A DNA stretch of 7,897 bases, taken from contig PLSY01000395.1 in NCBI GenBank assembly GCA_003164275.1, positions 1 through 7,897 on the forward strand, in the 5' to 3' direction. Shown here in pieces: positions 1 to 7,184 of the stretch. The position numbers were made by a program, and so were the translations under genes. The stretch is from Acidimicrobiaceae bacterium (GTDB lineage: Bacteria; Actinomycetota; Acidimicrobiia; Acidimicrobiales; RAAP-2). The notes beneath the pieces are model-generated. The model was not told where the DNA came from and did no database searches. It saw only the letters and a list, made by a program, of their open reading frames with translations. How positions within the stretch are numbered: the first letter of the stretch is position 1; every line of letters starts with the position of its first letter.

Positions 1-1359
1 CTGCCTGACATCGCCCGGGACTTCGGGACCGCCAATGTGGGGGAGCTGTCATGGGTGCTGAACGGCTACGCAATCGTCTACGCGTCGTTGTTGGTGTTCT
101 TCGGCCGCCTGGCCGATCGCCATCTCCGGAACTACGGGTTCCTCCTCGGCGTGGCGATCTTCACTGTCGCCTCGGCCGCCTGTGCCGTGTCCACGAGCAT
201 CGGCATGCTTGTGGCGTTCCGATTGGTCCAGGCGGCCGGTGCCGCTCTCCTCACCCCCACATCCCTCGGACTCGTCCTCGCCTCCTACCCGCCAGAGGGT
301 CGAAGCGGAGCCGTGCGGACATGGACGGCGATCGGGGGCGTGGCTGCTGCCCTCGGCCCGGTGATCGGTGGTCTGTTGGTGACGGCCAGCTGGCGGTGGG
401 TATTCCTCGTGAACGTGCCCATCGGAGTATTGGCCCTCGTCGTCGGCTGGCGGAAGCTGCCCGGTGTGGCCGGCCACGACGTGCCCCGGCCCGACGCCTT
501 CGGCGTCGTGCTCGTCACCGGCGGAACCGCCGGGCTGACGTTCGCCCTCATCAAAGGGGGCAGCTGGGGATGGGGTTCATCGACCACGCTGGTTGTCCTG
601 GCCGCCTCGCTGGCGGTGCTCGCCGCCTTCTCTTTGCACTGCCTCCACTCCCGCAACCCGCTGATAGAACCGGCACTGTTCCGGATCCCCAACTTCACCG
701 GAGCATCTCTCGTGGCTGGGCTGTTCTCGGCCTCCTTCGGCGCCATGCTCTTGTCCCTCGTCTTGTGGGAACAGAACGCCTGGGGCTGGTCGGCCCTGAA
801 TGCCGGACTGGCCATTGCCCCCGGGCCCCTCATGGTCCCGCTGTTCGCCTTCGTCTTCGCCGGACCCCTGGTGGCCAGATTCGGCCCAGGCCCCGTCATC
901 GCCGTCGGCTCCACTTTTTTTGCCGCCGGCGTGGCCTGGTGGGCCGTGGCTGTCGGGATCCAGCCCGACTATGTGGGGGAGATCCTCGGGGGAATGCTCT
1001 TCACCGGCATCGGCGTCGGGCTCACGCTGCCCACCTTGATGGCCACAGCCTCGTCGTCCCTGCCCCCGCAGTCCTTTGCCACCGGGTCGGCAGTGGTCAA
1101 CATGATCAGACAGATCGGCCTGGCCATCGGCGTGGCCGTCTTTGTGGCAGTGGTCGCCGTACCGGGAAGTCCGGTGGAACGCCTGGCCGCCTATCGGCGG
1201 GGGTGGTGGGTCATTGCCGCCATCGCTCTCGCCGGAGTGGTGCCCGCCCTCGTGCTGCTCCATGCCCGTCGGCCTCTCCGGGAGCCGACACCGACGGCAC
1301 GGGTCGAGGCCCAGTCGGTTGGGGGCCAGGAGCTCTCTGTAGGCATGGAAAGGACCTGA
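1..1359 (+). CDS. MFS drug exporter, DHA2 (EmrB/QacA-like) family, 5' end cut off
   Basis: This is the C-terminal 452 residues of a proton-driven multidrug exporter of the inner membrane; the reading frame is open to the left edge, so the true start lies outside the window. The first visible residues (LPDIARDFG, then a WVLNGY segment) match the end of the first extracellular loop and TM2 of DHA2 proteins. MFS motif A is seen as GRLADRH at about residue 33. The antiporter motif C is seen as ALGPVIGGLL, followed by WRWVFLVNVPIG, both typical of 14-TM DHA2 pumps. Many hydrophobic helices follow, including the MIRQIGLAIGVAVF segment usual near the last helices. The tail is short and polar and ends in MERT. 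The substrate cannot be told from sequence. The downstream tetR remnant probably once regulated this gene. The family is secure; the specificity is unknown. Confidence 0.93.
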   Translation: MPDIARDFGTANVGELSWVLNGYAIVYASLLVFFGRLADRHLRNYGFLLGVAIFTVASAACAVSTSIGMLVAFRLVQAAGAALLTPTSLGLVLASYPPEGRSGAVRTWTAIGGVAAALGPVIGGLLVTASWRWVFLVNVPIGVLALVVGWRKLPGVAGHDVPRPDAFGVVLVTGGTAGLTFALIKGGSWGWGSSTTLVVLAASLAVLAAFSLHCLHSRNPLIEPALFRIPNFTGASLVAGLFSASFGAMLLSLVLWEQNAWGWSALNAGLAIAPGPLMVPLFAFVFAGPLVARFGPGPVIAVGSTFFAAGVAWWAVAVGIQPDYVGEILGGMLFTGIGVGLTLPTLMATASSSLPPQSFATGSAVVNMIRQIGLAIGVAVFVAVVAVPGSPVERLAAYRRGWWVIAAIALAGVVPALVLLHARRPLREPTPTARVEAQSVGGQELSVGMERT

Positions 1360-1800
1360 CGCGCAGAGGTACCGCCACTCCGCAGCGCATTGTCGAAGGC
1401 GCAGGTCTGCTCATCGGTGAGAAGGGACCGGCAGAAACTGGGCTTGGCCACCGACGGTCGTGGACGGACGGGCTGGCCGTAGCCATCGCCGAGTACGCCG
1501 AAGAGCGGGACCGGTGCTCGCTCAGCGCACTGACAGCGCAGTGCACTCAGGGCGGAGCTCGGTGGCTCGAATCCTGCTACCTGGGCCGTCGTGGCCGACC
1601 TCTGTCGGAGGTGGCAGGAGCTGCTGGCAGACCCACCTCGGGCCCTTCAGGCCCGAGGTGGGGGCCGTCCGGATCTTGACGCTCGGGTGGCGGCATATTC
1701 GGTGCTGGTCGCCGTGAGGGGCGGCGTGCTGATACTCCAGGCCACCGACCATCTGTTTCCCCTTGGAGGTGGGCCCAGGTGACGCCCTGGAGCCAGCTCC
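1345..1800 (+). pseudogene. Degraded TetR-family regulator gene
   Basis: No single frame encodes a protein here, but TetR-like pieces appear in the expected order across three frames. Frame 3 from about 1362 gives TPQRIVEGAGLLIGEKGPAETGL, with helix 1 and the following turn of a TetR DNA-binding domain. It then jumps at about 1470 to DGLAVAIAEYAEERD, which resembles the stretch just after the helix-turn-helix. Some 15-20 residues containing the recognition helix are therefore missing. The CSLSALTAQ piece (1515-1541) resembles the conserved core of this TetR group, with roughly 40 expected residues lost before it. Frame 1 then continues (about 1552-1764) with PATWAVVADLCRRWQELL and VLVAVRGGVLILQATDHLFPL, typical of TetR C-terminal helices. 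Frame 2 continues with EVGPGDALEP. The frame-3 piece has no nearby start. The ATG at 1345, overlapping the exporter's 3' end, reaches it only through a frameshift. I infer a dead repressor of the adjacent exporter. The alignment is from memory, so exact lesion positions are approximate. Confidence 0.62.
1632..1662. repeat. Perfect 13-bp inverted repeat inside the tetR remnant
   Basis: Left arm CCCACCTCGGGCC (1632-1644) and right arm GGCCCGAGGTGGG (1650-1662) are exact reverse complements around a five-base loop, CTTCA. The stem is very GC-rich and would fold stably in RNA from either strand. No T tract follows on either strand, so it is not a clear intrinsic terminator. It lies within the former TetR coding sequence (DPPRALQARGG), so it may be a chance result of coding or a later change. 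Its function is unknown. Confidence 0.6.
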
Positions 1801-1966
1801 GGGCCTGACCTGGCCCCGGTCGCAGGCCGAAAGAGCCGATCGGAATGACTGGTGGCAACTTCATACTCCCTGGTCAGGGGAACATCGTCTTCGGCTATGG
1901 TCGCGCAACGGCATGGAGTCGATGTCATCTGGTGGGGCCGATGGCGTGGGGGAAGAGCGAGGTCCT

Positions 1967-2551
1967 ATGAACATCGTGGTCAGCAACGTCAAAGGCGGGG
2001 TCGGCAAGACGACCGCGACCGTCTACCTGTCGGCTGCTGCAGCCGAGCGGGGATGGGAACCGGTGATCCTCATCGACTCCGACCGGCAGGCATCGTCGGC
2101 CGAATGGCTAGAGGAGAGTCCGATCGAGGGCGTGTCGCTCGTCGAGGCTCCCTCGGAGCGGACCGTTGCCCGGGCGATGGGGAGCAACGAAGGACTGGCG
2201 GTCGTCGACACGCCACCGGGCGACGAACGGATCGTGCGGGCCGCCCTTGAGCGTGCCGACGCCGTCGTGATCCCGACCCGGGCCGGGGGGGTCGAGTACT
2301 CGAGGGTGCTCGCCACCTTGGAGATGATCCCCGAGGAAACTCCGCGCGGGATCGTGATCAGTGCCGCCCGCCTGGGCACCAACGACCTCGACGAGGCGGT
2401 CCAGTGGTGGAGGGACTCGAAGGTTCAGATCTGGGGGATCATCCCAGAGAGGGTCGGGATTGCCGCTGGGCCTGAGGCCAAGCTCTACCGCGCCGGCCTG
2501 GAGGCCTACGACGAGGTGCTGAAGAAGGCGCTCCGCAAGCGTCCCCGCTGA
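1967..2551 (+). CDS. Orphan ParA/MinD-like P-loop ATPase, 194 residues
   Basis: A soluble deviant-Walker ATPase of the ParA/MinD superfamily, whose members position plasmids, chromosomes or protein complexes by ATP-driven dimerisation. The N-terminus carries KGGVGKTT at residues 9-16, with the signature lysine K9 and the P-loop lysine K14. The A' region is LIDSDRQASSAEW (D37, D39) and Walker B is AVVDTPPG (D81). The start at 1967 was chosen because it begins directly with the beta-strand before the P-loop and has a purine-rich stretch ending in GAGG about four bases upstream. An in-frame extension to TTG 1763 reads through tetR remnant sequence and is unlikely. At 194 residues it is shorter than chromosomal Soj/ParA but usual for small plasmid-type or orphan ParAs. 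No parB or centromere-like repeat is visible nearby, so its cargo is unknown. Positions 1801-1966 upstream hold no gene, and only a weak -10-like TATGGT at 1896-1901. Confidence 0.9.
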   Translation: MNIVVSNVKGGVGKTTATVYLSAAAAERGWEPVILIDSDRQASSAEWLEESPIEGVSLVEAPSERTVARAMGSNEGLAVVDTPPGDERIVRAALERADAVVIPTRAGGVEYSRVLATLEMIPEETPRGIVISAARLGTNDLDEAVQWWRDSKVQIWGIIPERVGIAAGPEAKLYRAGLEAYDEVLKKALRKRPR

Positions 2552-2552
2552 G

Positions 2553-2945
2553 CTAGAGGCCGAGGTCACCCGGTCCGGCGGGCACGTCAACGGCGTGCTC
2601 CCGCAGCGCCTCGAGGGGCACGATCTCGAGGGACCGTTCATGGGTGGAGGCGAGCACCACATAGGCCGCCGCCCCGTCGTGGTGAGCCCGCAGCCAGTTG
2701 ACCGCAGTTACACACCAGCGATCACCGGGGGTCAGCCCGGGAAAGTTGAACTGGGGCATCGGGGTGATGAGATCGTTCCCGATGGAGCGCTGGTGCTCGA
2801 GGAACTCCGCTGTCACCACCGCGCAGATGGTGTGGCTGCCCCGATCCTCCGGGCCGGTGGTACAGCAGCCGTCCCGGTAGAAGCCGGTCACCGGGTCGTT
2901 CCCACAGGACTCCAATTTAGAACCCAAGACATTGCGATCGGCCAT
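2553..2945 (-). CDS. DUF2237 family protein, 130 residues
   Basis: This is a member of the small conserved family DUF2237, whose biochemical function I do not know. The family hallmarks are NVLGSKLESC near the N-terminus, GFYRDGCC at residues 21-28, GPEDRGSHTICAVVT at 31-45, GNDLITP at 57-62, PGDRWCVTAVNW at 73-84 and THERSLEIVPLEALREHA at 101-118. Cysteines C14, C27, C28, C41 and C78 lie in the conserved blocks, so metal binding or a redox role is possible but unproven. The length is normal for the family and the gene appears intact. It has no signal peptide or membrane segment. It follows the dehalogenase gene by 58 bases on the same strand, which suggests co-transcription. Its own ribosome binding site is weak. 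Its stop codon lies one base from the stop of the convergent ParA-like gene, so no room is left for a terminator between them. Confidence 0.9.
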   Translation of the reverse strand: MADRNVLGSKLESCGNDPVTGFYRDGCCTTGPEDRGSHTICAVVTAEFLEHQRSIGNDLITPMPQFNFPGLTPGDRWCVTAVNWLRAHHDGAAAYVVLASTHERSLEIVPLEALREHAVDVPAGPGDLGL

Positions 2946-3003
2946 GCATGCAGTATCGCTCAGCGGTGGAGGCTCCCCAACCGCTTCGCTCCTGTCGGGT
3001 CAG

Positions 3004-3912
3004 TCACGTGGCGTTGACGAATTCGACGACCACGGCAGCCAACTCGGCCCCCTTGTCCTCTTGGAGGAAGTGACCACCGCCGGCGATGGTGACGTGTGCC
3101 TGTCCGACGGCACCGGGGATGCGCTCTTGCAGGAAGGCGTCGGCCCCGGCGGTGATGGGATCGCCGTCCGAAAACGCGGTGAGGAACGGCTTGTCGAATA
3201 CGGCCAGCGCCTTCCACGCCTCACGGTTGGCCGATGCTGCCGGATCGTCGACGGTGATGGGGACGAGGACGGGGAACTGGCGTGCCCCCTCTGCGTAGCT
3301 CTGATCGGGGAACGGCGCGTCGTAGCCGGCGATGACCTCTGGGCTCAGGTTCGTGACGCAACCGCCGTTCACGATCGCCCCGGTCGGGAACTCTTCGACC
3401 TCCTGTGAAAAGGCGCGCCAGGCCATGAAGGCCTTCCCGGGTGTTCCCTCGCCTGTTGGGAGGCTGGTGTTGGCGGCGATGACCCGGGCAAATCGACCGG
3501 GATGCTCGGCAACGAGGCGTAGGCCGATGAGGCCACCCCAGTCCTGGCAGAACAGGCTCACCTGCGAGAGGTCGAGTCGCTCGAAGAGCAGGGCACGCAT
3601 CCACTCCACGTGTCGGGCGAACGTGTATTCACTGCGGGGACTGGGCTTGTCCGAGCGACCGAACCCTATGAGATCGGGGGCGATCACCCTCATGCCGGCC
3701 GCCACCAGGCCGGGGATCATATGCCGGTAGAGGTAGCTCCACGAGGGCTCCCCGTGCAGCAACACCACGACCGGTCCATCGCCCGGCCCCTCGTCGAGGT
3801 AGTGGACCCGAAGGTCGCCACCGTCCGAGCTTGGAACGGTCTCGTAATGGGGGGCAAAGTCGAAGTCGGGGAGTCCCACAAAGCAGCTGTCTGGTGTTCG
3901 GAGCACCTGCAT
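3004..3912 (-). CDS. Haloalkane dehalogenase-like alpha/beta hydrolase (subfamily I type)
   Basis: Enzymes of this family hydrolyse carbon-halogen bonds to an alcohol plus halide in the cytoplasm, through an alkyl-enzyme ester. The 302-residue protein resembles Xanthobacter DhlA throughout. It opens with MQVLRTPDSCF. The oxyanion motif is HGEPSWSYLYRHMIP (from H53). The nucleophile elbow is CQDWGG with D124 followed by W125, one of the two halide-binding tryptophans. A cap-domain tryptophan, W165 in AFMAWRAF, lines up with DhlA W175. The acid is probably D251 (FSDGDP), and the base is H281 in GGGHFLQE. The start at 3912 matches the family N-terminus and has GAGG about seven bases upstream. 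A 37-codon extension to 4023 is open but looks unrelated to the family. Catalytic and halide residues all appear present, so true dehalogenase activity is plausible. Epoxide hydrolase or another hydrolase activity is less likely because of the W125/W165 pair. The natural substrate is unknown. Confidence 0.85.
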   Translation of the reverse strand: MQVLRTPDSCFVGLPDFDFAPHYETVPSSDGGDLRVHYLDEGPGDGPVVVLLHGEPSWSYLYRHMIPGLVAAGMRVIAPDLIGFGRSDKPSPRSEYTFARHVEWMRALLFERLDLSQVSLFCQDWGGLIGLRLVAEHPGRFARVIAANTSLPTGEGTPGKAFMAWRAFSQEVEEFPTGAIVNGGCVTNLSPEVIAGYDAPFPDQSYAEGARQFPVLVPITVDDPAASANREAWKALAVFDKPFLTAFSDGDPITAGADAFLQERIPGAVGQAHVTIAGGGHFLQEDKGAELAAVVVEFVNAT

Positions 3913-3933
3913 GGAAGACCTCGCTTCTTCGGT

Positions 3934-3950
3934 GGTGGGCGGAGCCCACC
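3934..3950 (-). promoter_or_regulatory. Hairpin in the presumed 5' leader of the dehalogenase gene
   Basis: GGTGGGC (3934-3940) and GCCCACC (3944-3950) form a perfect 7-bp stem with a three-base loop. It lies just upstream of the dehalogenase ribosome binding site, about 12 bases from the GAGG on the minus strand. There is no T tract, so it is not a terminator for the upstream dioxygenase gene. It could stabilise the message or tune translation. The remaining 161-base gap between the two genes (3913-4073) holds no other gene that I can support. Confidence 0.35.
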
Positions 3951-4073
3951 GGCAAACATTTGACACTGTCTCTGCCAGGACACTAGGCGCGGCCCCAAGT
4001 TCGCCACGGATCCGCTCGGCCATCTGGGCCGGAGTCCCACTCCCATCCCAAATCCATCTGGACCCGGGGCCAA

Positions 4074-4841
4074 CTATCGCAGGGCGTTCTTCACGAAGTC
4101 GTCGGTGCCGTGCCCGGGCTCGAGTCGGGTCCCCTGGTGCCAGGTTCCCCGAAGATGGCGGCGAATGGCATCGTCACCGTCGGCTGTCCCTCGTGCCGCC
4201 GAGTGCCAAAGATCGGCGTGGTGGAAGAGGATGTCTCCTCGCTCCTGGTACAGAGCGATCTCGCCGGGAATCCTCTCGAAGGCCAAGGGCATGCCGTCAT
4301 CGTCCGACAGATGGCTTCCGGGCACGGCCCTCAGGAATCCATTGGCCGGTGAGGTCGGATCGAAGTGGACGGTGAAGGCGACCGACGGCCAGATGTCGAG
4401 GTGGGGGCCCGACTGGTGATCGCTGTGCCAGCCGATGCGTGAGTAGCCCGAACCCGGATCGGGCCGAGCATCTTGGTAGACCACCCCGAACTGCTCGTAG
4501 TCGAGGAGCCAAGCGCCCCGTCCTATAAGGCGGTTGACCACCTCCACGATCACCGGGTGATAGGCCAGGGCGTCAGCCTTTGGCGAGATCTGGGTGGCGA
4601 AGCACACGTAGTGGGCGAATGGCCTGCCGTCGATCATCGCGTCGGGCTCGTCCAAGATGTCGGTCCCGTGTTGCTCGTCGAGGGCTCCATCAGCCAGGCG
4701 GCGTTGGGCCTCGGCCAACTCGGCTTCTGCGGCCTGGAGCTCCAACTCGGAGAACAGGCCCTGCAGGGTGGCATAGCCGTTGACCTCGAACGAGGCCACC
4801 AACTCGTCGATCTGGTCGGGGGAGAATGAGGTCTGGTTCAT
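4074..4841 (-). CDS. Phytanoyl-CoA dioxygenase (PhyH) family Fe(II)/2-oxoglutarate oxygenase
   Basis: This 255-residue cytoplasmic protein has the double-stranded beta-helix signature of PhyH enzymes, which hydroxylate small-molecule substrates using Fe(II), 2-oxoglutarate and oxygen. The N-terminal helices ([19 protein letters not shown]) are typical of the family. The iron triad is H139 and D141 ([11 protein letters not shown]) with the distal H213 in DLWHSAARG. Arginines 227-228 ([10 protein letters not shown]) are placed to bind the 2-oxoglutarate carboxylate. [12 protein letters not shown] (168-178) and [12 protein letters not shown] (202-213) are further family blocks. The start at 4841 was chosen because GGAG lies about five bases upstream and the protein there begins at the usual helix. 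The longer open frame to 4967 crosses the ilvD promoter region. The family covers antibiotic, ectoine-type and lipid hydroxylases, so the substrate cannot be assigned. Neighbours on the same strand are a dehalogenase and a DUF2237 protein. Confidence 0.87.
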   Translation of the reverse strand: MNQTSFSPDQIDELVASFEVNGYATLQGLFSELELQAAEAELAEAQRRLADGALDEQHGTDILDEPDAMIDGRPFAHYVCFATQISPKADALAYHPVIVEVVNRLIGRGAWLLDYEQFGVVYQDARPDPGSGYSRIGWHSDHQSGPHLDIWPSVAFTVHFDPTSPANGFLRAVPGSHLSDDDGMPLAFERIPGEIALYQERGDILFHHADLWHSAARGTADGDDAIRRHLRGTWHQGTRLEPGHGTDDFVKNALR

Positions 4842-4892
4842 CGTGCTCCGGGCCCAGCGACACAGCCGGCACGTGCGTCGATCACGCCGGCA

Positions 4893-4898
4893 ATTGTA
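4893..4898 (-). promoter_or_regulatory. Candidate -10 box for the PhyH-family gene
   Basis: On the minus strand this reads TACAAT, one base from the TATAAT consensus, about 50 bases upstream of the dioxygenase start. No convincing -35 hexamer sits 16-18 bases further upstream. It lies in the 132-base divergent region (4842-4973) shared with ilvD, which holds no gene. Confidence 0.4.
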
Positions 4899-4961
4899 GA
4901 ACCGATCCTGTCGACTTCGGGCGGCGATGCCATGACGGCCGAGGGGCAGGTCCCCACGCCG

Positions 4962-4967
4962 TACCAT
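4962..4967 (+). promoter_or_regulatory. Candidate -10 box giving a leaderless ilvD transcript
   Basis: TACCAT fits the actinobacterial TAnnnT -10 pattern and ends six bases before the ATG at 4974. Transcription would then start at or next to the A of the start codon. No Shine-Dalgarno sequence precedes that ATG, which agrees with leaderless translation. No clear -35 hexamer is seen around 4938-4944. Confidence 0.42.
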
Positions 4968-4973
4968 GCAGTC

Positions 4974-6689
4974 ATGACTGAAGAGACATCAACCGATCCG
5001 TCGGAGGAGCCGCTAGTCGGCAGAAAGCCGCGGAGCCACGAGGTGACCGACGGACCGACCAGGGCGCCGGCGCGAGCCATGCTCCGCGCCGTCGGGATGA
5101 CCGACAACGACTGGGACAAGTCTCAGATAGGGGTGGCCTCGTCTTGGAACGAAGTCACGCCGTGCAACCTCCCCCTCGATCGTCTGGCCAAGCGGGCCAA
5201 AGAGGGCGTTCGTGACGCCGGTGGGTTTCCACTCGAGTTCGTCACCATCGCCGTGTCCGATGGCATCTCCATGGGCCACGAGGGGATGCGGGCTTCGCTT
5301 GTCAGTCGCGAGGTCATCGCCGACTCCGTCGAGACGGTGATGCATGCCGAGCGCTTCGACGGCCTGGTCACCTTGGCGGGCTGTGACAAGTCCCTTCCCG
5401 GGATGCTCATGGCTGCCGCCCGGCTGAATCTGCCGAGCGTGTTCCTCTACGGAGGTTCGATCCTGCCGGGCAGGGCGCGCAACCGAGCACTCGACATCAC
5501 CTCGGTGTTCGAAGCAGTCGGAGCCCACGCTATCGACGCCCTCTCCGACGAGGAGCTGAGCCTGATCGAGCACAATGCCTGTCCGACCGAGGGGTCATGC
5601 GCGGGCATGTTTACCGCCAACACCATGGCCTCGGTCGCCGAGGCGCTCGGCATGTCACTCCCAGGGAGCGCGTCGGCACCGGCAGTCGACCGGCGACGCG
5701 ACGACTCCGCCTTCCGGTCCGGCCAGGCCGTCGTCGGGCTGCTGGAGGCGGGGATCCGTCCCCGACAGATCATGACCAAGCAGGCCTTCGAGAACGCCAT
5801 CGCCGTGACCATGGCGCTTGGCGGCTCGACCAACGCCGTGCTTCACCTCTTGGCCATCGCCTACGAGGCCCGGGTCGACTTGAACCTCGAGGACTTCAAC
5901 AAGGTGGCGGCACGGGTGCCCCACCTGGCTGACACGAAGCCCCACGGCAAATATCACATGAGCGACCTCGACCGGATCGGTGGGGTGCCTGTCGTGATGA
6001 AGGAGTTGCTCGACGCCGGGCTGCTGCACGGAGACTGCATGACCGTCACCGGAAAGACGATGGCCGAGAACCTGGCCGCCATGGAGGTCCCGGCACCGGA
6101 CGGGGACGTCGTCCACGTGATGGATGATCCCATCCACGTCCAAGGGGGCATTGCCGTGCTCACCGGCTCCTTGGCCCCAAAGGGCTCGGTGGTCAAGGTC
6201 GCCGGGCTCGACACCTTGGCCTTCGACGGGACGGCTCGGGTGTTCGACGGCGAAGACCGGGCCATGGAGGCCATTCTGGCCGGGTCGATCGAGCCGAACA
6301 CCGTCGTGGTCATCCGCTACGAGGGACCGAAGGGCGGCCCAGGCATGCGCGAGATGCTGGCCGTCACCGGGGCCATGAAAGGAGTCGGCCGTGGCGGTGA
6401 CTGCGCGCTGATTACTGATGGTCGCTTCTCGGGTGGAACTCACGGGTTCTGCATCGGCCACGTCGCCCCCGAGGCGGTTGAGGGCGGCCCCATCGCCCTG
6501 GTGGCCGACGGTGATCGCATCGTGGTCGACGTGGTCGGACACACCATTGACTTACTGGTTGACGATGACGAGCTTGAGCGCCGAAGGGGCCAGCTGAAGC
6601 ACCCCGCTCCGCGCTACACGACCGGAGTCCTGGCCAAGTTCGCCTCCCTGGTGACCGGAGCAGAACGGGGCGCGGTCACCGAGCCCTGA
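4974..6689 (+). CDS. ilvD: Dihydroxy-acid dehydratase
   Basis: IlvD removes water from 2,3-dihydroxy-isovalerate and 2,3-dihydroxy-3-methylvalerate to give the 2-keto acids of valine and isoleucine. It is a cytoplasmic iron-sulfur enzyme. The 571-residue length is normal. Cluster-ligand cysteines are seen at C64 (NEVTPCN), C137 ([10 protein letters not shown]) and C209 ([16 protein letters not shown]). K139 in CDKS is the lysine that carries the carbamate for Mg binding in homologues, and S486 in [10 protein letters not shown] is the active-site serine. [12 protein letters not shown] and [14 protein letters not shown] are further strong family blocks. I prefer ATG 4974 over ATG 4932: the protein from 4974 begins with a short acidic tail before [20 protein letters not shown], and a good -10 box ends six bases before it. 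The earlier ATG adds only 14 residues and lacks a good ribosome binding site. The gene is intact and heads a presumed unit with the flavoprotein gene 19 bases downstream. Confidence 0.97.
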   Translation: MTEETSTDPSEEPLVGRKPRSHEVTDGPTRAPARAMLRAVGMTDNDWDKSQIGVASSWNEVTPCNLPLDRLAKRAKEGVRDAGGFPLEFVTIAVSDGISMGHEGMRASLVSREVIADSVETVMHAERFDGLVTLAGCDKSLPGMLMAAARLNLPSVFLYGGSILPGRARNRALDITSVFEAVGAHAIDALSDEELSLIEHNACPTEGSCAGMFTANTMASVAEALGMSLPGSASAPAVDRRRDDSAFRSGQAVVGLLEAGIRPRQIMTKQAFENAIAVTMALGGSTNAVLHLLAIAYEARVDLNLEDFNKVAARVPHLADTKPHGKYHMSDLDRIGGVPVVMKELLDAGLLHGDCMTVTGKTMAENLAAMEVPAPDGDVVHVMDDPIHVQGGIAVLTGSLAPKGSVVKVAGLDTLAFDGTARVFDGEDRAMEAILAGSIEPNTVVVIRYEGPKGGPGMREMLAVTGAMKGVGRGGDCALITDGRFSGGTHGFCIGHVAPEAVEGGPIALVADGDRIVVDVVGHTIDLLVDDDELERRRGQLKHPAPRYTTGVLAKFASLVTGAERGAVTEP

Positions 6690-6708
6690 GCCCGGCCACC
6701 TCGACGAC

Positions 6709-7179
6709 ATGGCCAACTGGGCGGAGTTTTCCGATGGTGATGAGGTCTTGGCCGGCATGGCCAAAGATCGCCTGGACCTCGATGGGCTGGTGGCCGTCGG
6801 CACCATCCGCCTCAACGGATGGCCGCGGATTAGTCCGATCGAGCCACTCATCTTCGCTGACGAGCTGTACCTCGGGATGATGTCGGAGTCTCGCAAAGCC
6901 GGCGACCTGCTCCGTGACCCGAGGTGCGTGGTCCACAGCACGGTGCATGACAAAACGGGGGCGACCGGCGACATCAAGATCTACGGCCGAGCGGTCGAGG
7001 TGGTCGAGCCCGGCGAGCGCCAGCGCTACTGCGAAGCCCTGCAAGGGCGCATCGGCTGGCACCCCGAAGGTGACTTCCACCTCTTCGCCGTGGACATCAC
7101 CGAGGTGGGCTACTTCGCCGTGGTCGGTGACGGGCACGAGACGAGGACATGGGTCGCCCCCGACCTCGAGGGCCTGTGA
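6709..7179 (+). CDS. Pyridoxamine 5'-phosphate oxidase-like (split-barrel) flavoprotein
   Basis: This 156-residue protein belongs to the PNPOx-like FMN/F420-binding split-barrel superfamily. The recognisable parts are LVAVGTIRLNGWPRISPIEPLIFADELYLGM (residues 27-57), a strand-turn-strand pair found in such proteins. SRKAGDLLRDPRCVVHSTV (61-79) follows, where the LLRDPR segment is characteristic. Near the end come GDIKIYGRAVEVVEP and a WHPEGDFHLFAVDITEVGY block. It is not enough to claim true PdxH activity. In actinobacteria many such proteins use F420 or bind heme, and the cofactor cannot be told here. It begins 19 bases after ilvD and is probably read from the same transcript. The ribosome binding site is weak. 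A role in branched-chain amino acid synthesis is not known, so the pairing may be incidental. Confidence 0.82.
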   Translation: MANWAEFSDGDEVLAGMAKDRLDLDGLVAVGTIRLNGWPRISPIEPLIFADELYLGMMSESRKAGDLLRDPRCVVHSTVHDKTGATGDIKIYGRAVEVVEPGERQRYCEALQGRIGWHPEGDFHLFAVDITEVGYFAVVGDGHETRTWVAPDLEGL

Positions 7180-7184
7180 AACGA

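Noticed and set aside
51..1340. A long + strand open frame overlapping the exporter in another frame
   Set aside because: Its product is Arg/Pro-rich and unlike any family, while the exporter frame has clear MFS motifs. Only its last part, after about 1360, carries TetR-like sequence.
1676..1701. TTGACG and TATTCG as a promoter
   Set aside because: The spacer is only 14 bases, and the position inside the former TetR reading frame is not followed by a gene start for more than 250 bases.
1763..1966. Extended N-terminus for the ParA-like protein
   Set aside because: The extra 68 residues are not ParA-like, begin within the tetR remnant and read LEVGPGDALEP, which belongs to the TetR tail. ATG 1967 has a ribosome binding site and the standard ParA start.
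3960..3988. TTGACA on the + strand upstream of the dehalogenase
   Set aside because: It points away from the dehalogenase, into the antisense of the dioxygenase gene, and has no good -10 box at 16-18 bases.
3913..4023. 37-codon upstream extension of the dehalogenase
   Set aside because: It is in frame and open but does not resemble the family N-terminus, and it contains the leader hairpin and the ribosome binding site for the internal ATG.
5655..6542. A 295-codon open frame on the minus strand
   Set aside because: It lies wholly antisense to the highly conserved ilvD frame and encodes a His/Asp/Gly-rich sequence without recognisable domains; this is the usual shadow of a GC-rich gene.
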